A stretch of DNA of 64,000 nt from an uncultured Fibrobacter sp. (lineage in GTDB: Bacteria; Fibrobacterota; Fibrobacteria; Fibrobacterales; Fibrobacteraceae), in contig CAMKMX010000004.1 of the NCBI GenBank assembly GCA_946414025.1, positions 51,982-115,981 on the forward strand, given 5' to 3'. Below the pieces are notes generated by a model. It was not told the DNA's origin, made no database searches, and was given only the letters and a program-made list of their open reading frames with translations. The position numbers and the translations under genes are program-made. Positions 19,748-25,975 of the stretch are shown here, in pieces; position 1 is the stretch's first letter; each line of letters begins with the position of its first letter.

Positions 19748-20698
19748 CTACAGCGAGAAGACCCGCTTGATGTCGTCCACCCGTTCCGTTACCGTGAGGG
19801 CGAGCTTCAACAGCACCGCCGCCTTCTGGGGCGCAAGTCTCCCTGCGCAAATACAGCCGGGGGCAAGAGTTTCGTTCAACGTCACCAGCCCGTGATGGGT
19901 GCGGCTCGCTATGACCACAGGAATGTCGATGCGTTCAAGGACCTTGGCCCAGGCCTGGCTGAACTCGCCCGAGCCCGCCCCCGCAATCACAAGGCCGTCC
20001 GAAACGCAGGCGGCGTATTCCAGCACCTTGGGGTTTGCATCTACCGTAAAATAGACCACGTTCACCCGAGGCAGCTCCTGGAGTTTCGACACGTCAAAAA
20101 AGTTCTGCTCCTTGAGGGCGTTCCAGTTGGAGCCTTCGCCGGGAGCGTCCACCCCCATGGCGTTTATGGCCGAGGCGCTGCACTTTTGCACGCTGCGGGC
20201 ATCGAAGAGTTCCCCTGCAAAAAACACCCACACCAGGTTTGCCGGAGGATCGTCGTCGATGGCAAAACCTACCGCTGCACGGACTGCTCCCAAGAGGTTC
20301 GCCGGACCGTCGGGGTCCTTCGCCGTGGCGGGCTTCATGGAACCTGTCAAGACCACGGCTTTTTCGCACTTGACCGTAAGGCTTATAAAATAGGCAGTCT
20401 CGTCCATGGTGTCGGTACCGTGGGTCACCACGATTCCATCGATGGTTTCGTCTTCTTGCAGTTCCCTGATGCGGTTCGAAAGCTTAATACATAGTTTGTC
20501 TGTAATGTCGTCGGAATTCACGTTGCAGATTTGCTCCGCCGTGACTTCGGCGTATTCCGAAAGTTCGGGCACAGACTTTACCAGGTCTTCGGCAGAAATC
20601 TGACCCGGAACATAGCCCGTGCTCTTGCCGGGCTCGCCCACGCCGGCAATAGTTCCGCCGGTGGCCAAAATTGCAATTCGCTTCTTTCCGCTTGCCAT
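19748..20698 (-). CDS. ansA: L-asparaginase (type I-like)
   Basis: 316 residues. The first catalytic motif is ATGGTIAGVGE and the second is VVTHGTDTMDET; both Thr nucleophile sites are present, with the Lys of MKPATAKD. There is no signal peptide, so it is cytoplasmic and releases ammonia from asparagine. AGGGGG lies just before the ATG. It is the third gene in the run pth, DUF4416, ansA with gaps of about 10 bases, so the three are one operon. Confidence 0.93.
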   Translation of the reverse strand: MASGKKRIAILATGGTIAGVGEPGKSTGYVPGQISAEDLVKSVPELSEYAEVTAEQICNVNSDDITDKLCIKLSNRIRELQEDETIDGIVVTHGTDTMDETAYFISLTVKCEKAVVLTGSMKPATAKDPDGPANLLGAVRAAVGFAIDDDPPANLVWVFFAGELFDARSVQKCSASAINAMGVDAPGEGSNWNALKEQNFFDVSKLQELPRVNVVYFTVDANPKVLEYAACVSDGLVIAGAGSGEFSQAWAKVLERIDIPVVIASRTHHGLVTLNETLAPGCICAGRLAPQKAAVLLKLALTVTERVDDIKRVFSL

Positions 20699-20706
20699 CT
20701 TTCCCC

Positions 20707-21297
20707 CTACAAGTCCCGCGACGAAACGTTACCCGAGTTAGACTTCTCGTCACCTAGCTCGTGCTTTCCGCCACCCATCTTCTTGAACTTTTCGCGGATG
20801 AGTTGCAAGTCGTGCTGGTAAGGATTCCGCTTGAAATCTTCAAAAGCCCAGGCCGTAGGGTGAAACTGTCCCTTGGCATATGTCAGCAACATGTCCAGCC
20901 ACACGCCTCCGCCCGCATAAAGCTTGAAGGGACCCCGCTTGTAACTGGGGAGTACCACCTTGTCCAGGTCCATGTAGCCGATGTCGATGTTCACCCGGCG
21001 GGCGTCGGGGTGTGCCGCCAACGCCATGGTCAGTTCCAGGGCGTTGCTCCGTTCTTTTTCAAGAGCGATGGTCTCTGGCGGAATTTCCTTTTCAAATGAT
21101 ACAACTCCACGATACAGACCTTCCCCCATCTCGGGCGTATAATAGGGCGTCTGGTCAAAAGCGAAAAGTTTTCCCCTGTGGCGGATACTCCCCCAGGTGC
21201 GTTCCAGGGCGTCAATTACTTCCGGTAGCCATTCCAGCCCCGGCTGCAGCACAAAGGCCAGCAGTTGCGCATTTTCCGAAAATTGCGATGCTTTCAC
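20707..21297 (-). CDS. DUF4416 family protein
   Basis: 196 residues. It has the family features KLFAFDQTPYYTPEMGEGLYR, the Arg-Val-Asn-Ile-Asp block followed by GYMDLDKVVLPSYKRG, YAGGGVWLDMLLTYAKGQFHP and the Trp-Ala-Phe-Glu-Asp end. The function of DUF4416 is unknown. The start is GTG with GGGGGCAAG before it. It sits between pth and ansA in one operon. The last 20 residues (after KKMGGGKHELG) are polar and probably disordered. Confidence 0.82.
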   Translation of the reverse strand: MKASQFSENAQLLAFVLQPGLEWLPEVIDALERTWGSIRHRGKLFAFDQTPYYTPEMGEGLYRGVVSFEKEIPPETIALEKERSNALELTMALAAHPDARRVNIDIGYMDLDKVVLPSYKRGPFKLYAGGGVWLDMLLTYAKGQFHPTAWAFEDFKRNPYQHDLQLIREKFKKMGGGKHELGDEKSNSGNVSSRDL

Positions 21298-21307
21298 CTT
21301 GCCCCCA

Positions 21308-21862
21308 CTACTTGCCGTTGTAGCGTTCCATGCACTTTTCCATGCCGAGCTTGAAATAGCATTCCACCAGGGCGGGAACTTTCGCGATGGCCTCTTCGAA
21401 AACGGGCCGGTCCTCAGGCGAAAACTTCGCCAGCACCCAGTTACTCAGGTCGAACTTGGGCGGACACTTGCCCACGCCAAAACGGATTCTCGGGAACTTG
21501 TCCCCCACATGCTCGATGATGTTCCGAAGCCCGTTCTGCCCGCCGTGACTGCCGTCCTTGCGGCAACGGATGCGCCCCACATCCAGGTTGACATCGTCGC
21601 TGAACACCAGCAGATGGTCCACCTTCACCTTGTACCAGGTCATCAGGGCCTGCACCGCCTCGCCAGACAAGTTCATGTAGGTCTGGGGCTTTGCCAGCAG
21701 GCATTCCTCCCCCGCGATGTTCACCTTCATGGTAAGCGCCTTGTGCTCGCTTTTCCAGTCCTTGTTCGGGTCGGCCAATTTCTCGACGGCCATAAAGCCC
21801 GCGTTGTGGTGGGTGTTGCTATACTGGGTTCCAGGGTTTCCGAGTCCGACAATGATGTACAT
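21308..21862 (-). CDS. pth: Peptidyl-tRNA hydrolase
   Basis: 184 residues from the ATG at 21862, which has GAGGAAACT before it and gives the family N-terminus MYIIVGLGNPG. Catalytic His is in NTHHNAGF, Asp in SDDVNLDVG, and the helix GSHGGQNGLRNI is conserved. It frees tRNA from peptidyl-tRNA that drops off the ribosome. The reading frame is open 32 codons further upstream, but that part is not conserved and lacks a ribosome site. Confidence 0.96.
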   Translation of the reverse strand: MYIIVGLGNPGTQYSNTHHNAGFMAVEKLADPNKDWKSEHKALTMKVNIAGEECLLAKPQTYMNLSGEAVQALMTWYKVKVDHLLVFSDDVNLDVGRIRCRKDGSHGGQNGLRNIIEHVGDKFPRIRFGVGKCPPKFDLSNWVLAKFSPEDRPVFEEAIAKVPALVECYFKLGMEKCMERYNGK

Positions 21863-21988
21863 AGTTTCCTCGACCCGAAATATAGAATCGTTATACGCAG
21901 GTAGAGAACTGAGAACACTATGGGAACACTTTCTTTCGGTTGGAAGAAAAAAAAACAAAAAAGAACCATAAAATGCCCCATCCCGTTC

Positions 21989-21994
21989 TATATT
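21989..21994 (+). promoter_or_regulatory. -10 element (TATATT) of the first lipoprotein gene
   Basis: TATATT, 34 bases before the ATG; no good -35 is seen. The same hexamer stands 28-38 bases before all five small lipoprotein genes of the window. Confidence 0.55.
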
Positions 21995-22027
21995 TGGAAC
22001 CAGTTTTAACCTAAAAAAGGAGCATAC

Positions 22028-22630
22028 ATGCTTTTCAAAAAAATTCTTCTGTCCTCTGCTCTCATCTCCATGGCCGGTCTTATGGCCTGCGGCGACGACA
22101 GTTCCTCCAACTCCGGTTCCGGCGAACTCCCCAAGAGCGTCCCGACCTTCTTTGACTTGGAAGATGTCGAATGCAACGCCGACCGCAAGTGCGAAACCAT
22201 CATCGTGGAAGATGGTCCCGACACCTACGAATGCAACGGAGAAGGGCAGTGGAACATGCTGATTAACAGCATGCCCTCCAAGATTTGCCCCGCCGAAGAA
22301 GAAAAGAAGACCGAAGGTGACGACAACAAGGTGCCCGAATCCTCTGCAAGCGATAGCGGCGACAACGACGGCGATTCCTCCAGCAGCGCCGAAGAAGTCA
22401 CCGGCCCCACCGGCGACCTGGTTTCCTGCGTCGTAGAAATGTTTGGGGAAAAAGCTTGTGACGAAGTGGCCAAGGCCGACGAAGCCAAGCTCACAGCTCA
22501 GTGCGAATTAATTGGCGGGACAATCAACACTGCCGGCGGCTGCAAGGCCGATGACTATGCCGCAAAATGCTCATGCAAGACAGGCAACCACTACGATTCC
22601 TCTTGCGACGGTTTTACCTGCAACGACTAA
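22028..22630 (+). CDS. Small Fibrobacter-type lipoprotein, 200 aa
   Basis: The N-terminus MLFKKILLSSALISMAGL is followed by the lipobox LMAC with Cys at 21, then GDDSSSN. Residues about 95-128 are an acidic Ser-rich spacer. The C-terminal part (about 130-200) has eight Cys residues, likely disulfides in a small periplasmic or surface domain. No known family. AAAAAGGAG is the ribosome site. The first 27 residues are nearly shared with the next gene, so the pair probably arose by duplication or by shuffling of a common export head. Confidence 0.85.
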   Translation: MLFKKILLSSALISMAGLMACGDDSSSNSGSGELPKSVPTFFDLEDVECNADRKCETIIVEDGPDTYECNGEGQWNMLINSMPSKICPAEEEKKTEGDDNKVPESSASDSGDNDGDSSSSAEEVTGPTGDLVSCVVEMFGEKACDEVAKADEAKLTAQCELIGGTINTAGGCKADDYAAKCSCKTGNHYDSSCDGFTCND

Positions 22631-22651
22631 TCCCCCCAACTCCATAAGGAC

Positions 22652-22684
22652 AAAAGGTTTCCGCCTTGCGGGGACCTTTTTTAT
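22652..22684 (+). terminator. Terminator after the first lipoprotein
   Basis: AAAAGGTTTCCGC-CTT-GCGGGGACCTTTTTT, a strong stem with a T run. Its T run merges into the TATATT -10 element (22682-22687) of the next gene. Confidence 0.88.
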
Positions 22685-22723
22685 ATTTAACATCAACCCA
22701 ATTTTCTCCAAACAGGAACGCAT

Positions 22724-23200
22724 ATGCTTTTCAAAAAAATTTTCCTTTCCGTCGCCCTCGTTTTTATGTCCAGCCTCGTTGCCTGTGGCGACGACAGCAG
22801 TTCAAATGCTGGCGACTCTTCCGACAGCAAAGACAGCACTATCACCAGCAGCAACTCCGAAGAAACGGATTCCAGCGAAAGTAAGAACGAAGAATATAAC
22901 ACTGAAAAATATTCCGAAAGCAACGACAACTGCATTGACAAGAGCCAGTGCGATGCCATCGTCAGGGGAGATTTCTCCACTTGGCATTTTGTCCGTGCCG
23001 ACGCCTTCGGTGAACCTACAACCTACACGTATTCCGTTGACGGTTCAAAGCTAATTCTGGACATCGATGGAAAAGTGAACGAGAATTCGTATAGTTTCTA
23101 CGATATGACAAAGGAAGCCAGCCAAGAAATGGCATTCCTTGCCGTGCGTTCCACCTGTGAAGACGGCATGGAAGTCGAAGGCGCCAACTACTGCGACTAA
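22724..23200 (+). CDS. Small Fibrobacter-type lipoprotein, 158 aa
   Basis: The head MLFKKIFLSVALVFMSSL with lipobox LVAC (Cys 21) and GDDSSSN matches the previous gene. A Ser/Asp/Glu linker follows to about residue 65. The remaining 90 residues hold four Cys residues and no recognised domain. Its -10 (TATATT, 22682-22687) lies on the end of the preceding terminator, and a CAGGAA ribosome site lies 7 bases before ATG. It is convergent with the siroheme gene, whose stop is 3 bases away. Confidence 0.83.
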   Translation: MLFKKIFLSVALVFMSSLVACGDDSSSNAGDSSDSKDSTITSSNSEETDSSESKNEEYNTEKYSESNDNCIDKSQCDAIVRGDFSTWHFVRADAFGEPTTYTYSVDGSKLILDIDGKVNENSYSFYDMTKEASQEMAFLAVRSTCEDGMEVEGANYCD

Positions 23201-23202
23201 AC

Positions 23203-24111
23203 CTATTTCGCAGAATATTCCCGCTCTATCCGAGCAAGATCCTCGCCCCATTCGGCGAGGATTTTTTGTTTCAGTTTCTTGGCCAAAGAGGGGGCGCGCC
23301 CTTGGGTAGAGACGGTTACCGCTATATTTTCGCCAAAGTCCATACGGGCCGGTACAATAAAGTCCCCGTCCAGATAGTCGCAGGCGTTATTCACCAGAAT
23401 ACGGCGCGCACGTGCATCATTACTCACCTGGGCGTTTACCGCCGGCTGGTCAGTACAGATAAACACCATAAAGATACCACGAAGGTCCAGTGGTTCGTAG
23501 GGGCGATTTTTTATAGCTATGAGGTGCGAAGTATCAGGTCGGGCATTGCCCTTTGAAGTAAGATTTTCGAATTCCGGGTCAAACTGCGGAGCAACTACGG
23601 TAATACGTGCTCCCGTAGGCAAAAGAGTCTTGACCTTGCGGAAAGCAATACGGCCTCCACCGACCACAAGAACGTTACGGCCCTCTAGGTTCAGTTCGAT
23701 GGAAAGAAGGGACCTATTCGGAGTTCGGATTTCAGAATTCGGGGTTATCGAGTGGGCATTATTCTCTACGGCACGCAATCCAGAAACTACCATGTCGCCA
23801 AATTCCTTCCAATCGCCAAGGCAAGGCAAAAGGGTTATGGGAATCTGCGGAAATTCCGCCTGCAAACGGGCCACCACGCGGGGCACGTCGTTTTTGGCAT
23901 GCTGCCCGTTCAAAAGCAGAAACGGCAAAAGAGTTACCGATTCCGCATCTTCACGAAGCAAGGTCCGCAAGTCATTTTCCAAATCCAGAAGACTCGTGCT
24001 CGCCACACGGGTACCGGGCAAGTCATGGTGCAACTTGTCCAGGATTTCCTCAAAGCCCTTATAGGCTCCCGGTAAAATACAATGATGGGCGATAATCAGG
24101 ATAGCTTTCAC
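23203..24111 (-). CDS. CbiX/CbiK-type chelatase fused to precorrin-2 dehydrogenase (Met8/SirC)
   Basis: 302 residues. The N-terminal part (about 1-118) looks like a sirohydrochlorin chelatase, with the early histidines of IIAHH and the second metal site FLLLNGQHAKNDVP. The C-terminal part (about 140-302) is a Met8/SirC/CysG-N dehydrogenase with NVLVVGGGRIAFRKVKTLL (NAD site), FICTDQPAVNAQV and VSTQGRAPSLAKKLKQ. Together they would oxidise precorrin-2 and insert iron to give siroheme. The linker (about 120-137, NAHSITPNSEIRTPNRS) is encoded by an intergenic-type repeat. A second short extra segment (ARPDTSHLIAI) may also be repeat-derived. The GTG start overlaps the stop of cobA-hemD (GTGA). 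Confidence 0.85.
   Translation of the reverse strand: MKAILIIAHHCILPGAYKGFEEILDKLHHDLPGTRVASTSLLDLENDLRTLLREDAESVTLLPFLLLNGQHAKNDVPRVVARLQAEFPQIPITLLPCLGDWKEFGDMVVSGLRAVENNAHSITPNSEIRTPNRSLLSIELNLEGRNVLVVGGGRIAFRKVKTLLPTGARITVVAPQFDPEFENLTSKGNARPDTSHLIAIKNRPYEPLDLRGIFMVFICTDQPAVNAQVSNDARARRILVNNACDYLDGDFIVPARMDFGENIAVTVSTQGRAPSLAKKLKQKILAEWGEDLARIEREYSAK
23717..23747. repeat. Repeat unit inside the CbiX-Met8 gene (linker)
   Basis: TTCGGAGTTCGGATTTCAGAA is the same unit as in the gap at 35743-35808 (TTCGGAGTT, AACTCCGAAATC). It is read in frame as the domain linker. Confidence 0.7.
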
Positions 24112-25715
24112 GAGTAATATTCCACAATTTTTTTCACGAGGGAGTCCATGGTGGTCTCGTCAGAGGTGATAGTTTCAAAGCCGTGCTTACGGGCGGTAGC
24201 TTCGGTCAGGCGGCCGATGCAGAAAGAGGTTCGAGGATTGAGGTTCGAGGCACGAGGTTCGGGGTACGAGTCCGAACCTTCAACGCTTTGTGGCATGACT
24301 TTAACAAAATTCTCCACAGCGCTGGAGCTTGCAAAAACAACGGCATCAGCGGATTCAACGGCTTCACGCTTCCATTCCGGGAGTTCAGAAACTGGAAGAG
24401 TCTCGTAAACCACCCAGCGGGTCGCCCGCGGCAAAAGTTTCTGTAAGGTGTCGTCGGCAAGGTTACCCTGCAAGAGTAAAATACGACATTCTGCACACTG
24501 CGAAGCCAACAGTTTTCCCAGTCCCTCGCCGGTATGGTCCTCGGGCACGTAATCACAGCGGATGCCGTACTCCAGCAATTTCTTTTCGGTAATTTTCCCG
24601 ACACTTGCGATTTTCTTGCCGGCAAGGATACGCACATCATAACCGGCGTCAAACAGCTGCTTGAAGAAACTTTCGACGCCGTTCACGCTGGTAAAAGCAA
24701 GAACATCGAAGTCTGCGAGGGAATCAAAAATGGCAGAGGAGATCCCCGTGATTCTATCGGGGCGTCGCCCCTCCAGAATGACAGCGGGGATGACACAAGG
24801 GCATTCCAGAGTACGGGTTTCTATCATCGGAGTCTCGATGACTTCGGCGCCGAGAGCCGTAAGCCTTGCAGTAATCCCGCTTGCCTGCTTTGCCGCGCGG
24901 GTTACTACAAGTCGTTTACCCGAAAGAGGCAGGTTCTTTTTCCAGGCGAGACTCTTACCAAGCTCGACGACGCCCCCCATGATGGTGATGGCAGGGGCCG
25001 TCACCTTTTCGCGAACGATGGTCTCCCCCGCCGTCGCTAATGTAGCCATGACCGTCCGCTGGTACGGAGTCGTTCCTTTCTCGATAAAGGCAACCGGTGT
25101 TTTCGGGTCCTTACCGCATTCCACAAGGCGCTGTGCGATAAAATCCATGTTGGCAATGCCCATCAAAAAGATGAGGGTGCCGGGGCAATGCGCGAGGGCT
25201 TCGAAGTCTAGAGAGATCCCCGCCTGCGCGGGGATGACACCGGAAACGGGAGCCGCAATGACATCTCTCTCATGCCCCGTTATGATATGGAAGCTGGTAG
25301 CAATTCCGCGATGGCTTACGGGAATTCCTGCATAGGCAGGTACAGAAATGGCAGAGGTGATGCCCGGAACAATCTCGAATTCCACGCCGGCATTCACAAG
25401 CTCCAGGGCCTCTTCGCCGCCACGACCAAACACGAAGGGGTCGCCGCCCTTAAGGCGGGCAATGGTCGCACTCGGCATTTCGCAGGCGAACTGCACCAGC
25501 AGCTTGTTGATTTCGGACTGCTTGACCTTGTGGTGCTGCGGCATCTTGCCCACGTCCACCATCTTCGCCTTCGGATTGCACATCCCGAGTATAGCAAGGG
25601 ACACCAGACGGTCGTAAACCACCACATCTGCCTTTTCGAGAATTTCCTTGCCACGCAGGGTCAAGAGTCCCGGATCGCCGGGACCAGCACCAATCAGATA
25701 AACCTTTCCAGACAT
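24108..25715 (-). CDS. cobA-hemD: Uroporphyrinogen-III C-methyltransferase fused to uroporphyrinogen-III synthase
   Basis: 535 residues from the ATG at 25715. The N-terminal methyltransferase (about 1-255) has VYLIGAGPGDPGLLTLRG, VVYDRLV, RLKGGDPFVFGRGGEE and VPGITSAISVPAYAGIP. The C-terminal HemD (about 270-535) has VVTRAAKQASG, FTSVNGVESFF, VVFASSSAVENFVKV and FCIGRLTEATARKHG. It makes uroporphyrinogen III and then precorrin-2 by two SAM methylations. Compared with relatives the chain carries three extra segments coded by repeats: VIAAPVSGVIPAQAGIS in the methyltransferase, and CVIPAVILEGRRPDRITGIS and SYPEPRASNLNPRTS in HemD. All are in frame. No ribosome site is clear. It is first in a two-gene unit with CbiX-Met8. 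Confidence 0.93.
   Translation of the reverse strand: MSGKVYLIGAGPGDPGLLTLRGKEILEKADVVVYDRLVSLAILGMCNPKAKMVDVGKMPQHHKVKQSEINKLLVQFACEMPSATIARLKGGDPFVFGRGGEEALELVNAGVEFEIVPGITSAISVPAYAGIPVSHRGIATSFHIITGHERDVIAAPVSGVIPAQAGISLDFEALAHCPGTLIFLMGIANMDFIAQRLVECGKDPKTPVAFIEKGTTPYQRTVMATLATAGETIVREKVTAPAITIMGGVVELGKSLAWKKNLPLSGKRLVVTRAAKQASGITARLTALGAEVIETPMIETRTLECPCVIPAVILEGRRPDRITGISSAIFDSLADFDVLAFTSVNGVESFFKQLFDAGYDVRILAGKKIASVGKITEKKLLEYGIRCDYVPEDHTGEGLGKLLASQCAECRILLLQGNLADDTLQKLLPRATRWVVYETLPVSELPEWKREAVESADAVVFASSSAVENFVKVMPQSVEGSDSYPEPRASNLNPRTSFCIGRLTEATARKHGFETITSDETTMDSLVKKIVEYYS
24226..24280. repeat. GAGGTTCGAGG repeat inside hemD part
   Basis: Imperfect copies of GAGGTTCGAGG / CGAGGTTCGGGG lie inside the coding region. 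They are read as the extra segment SYPEPRASNLNPRTS before the last conserved HemD block. Confidence 0.65.
24740..24794. repeat. Palindromic element inside hemD part
   Basis: GAGATCCCCG at one end and CGGGGATGAC at the other, with an inner hairpin GGGGCG-TCG-CCCC. It is read in frame on the minus strand as CVIPAVILEGRRPDRITGIS. Confidence 0.75.
25203..25270. repeat. Palindromic element inside cobA part
   Basis: The core is GATCCCCGC-CTGC-GCGGGGATGAC. It is framed by AGAGAGAT (25210-25217) and ATCTCTCT (25263-25270) as inverted ends. Read in frame it gives VIPAQAGIS, a peptide typical of translated repeat hairpins. Confidence 0.8.
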
Positions 25716-25802
25716 CTGATGTAAAAATAAAAAAAGAGCGCCTGTCCGCAGGCCCGAACACGCACTCAAGAAGGTTTTTCCCTAACCCCTAACACGTCAA
25801 GC

Positions 25803-25854
25803 GGATCCCCGACCAGAGCCTGCCCTGAGCTTGTCGAATGGGTCGGGGATGACA
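25803..25854. repeat. Palindromic element, intergenic copy upstream of cobA-hemD
   Basis: GGATCCCCGACC ... GGTCGGGGATGACA with inner CCTGCCCTGAGCTTGTCGAA. It has the same outer ends as the two copies inside the cobA-hemD gene. Confidence 0.78.
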
Positions 25855-25857
25855 TAC

Positions 25858-25975
25858 CTCATGTCCCGAGCCTTGAACCTCACACTTCACATTCCACATT
25901 TCCCTAAATCCTAGTCCCTAGATCCTAGATCCTAAACCCTAGCCCCTAGATCCTAAACCCTAGCCCCTACATCAT
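25858..25975. repeat. Mixed low-complexity repeats (CCTCA... and CCTAAACCCTAGCCCCTAGAT)
   Basis: The gap between the siroheme genes and the GGDEF/EAL gene holds short CTCACACTTCACATTCCACA units. They are followed by heptamer-like CCTAGATCCTAAACCCTAGCC units, which run into the end of the GGDEF/EAL reading frame. No gene is seen. Confidence 0.7.
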
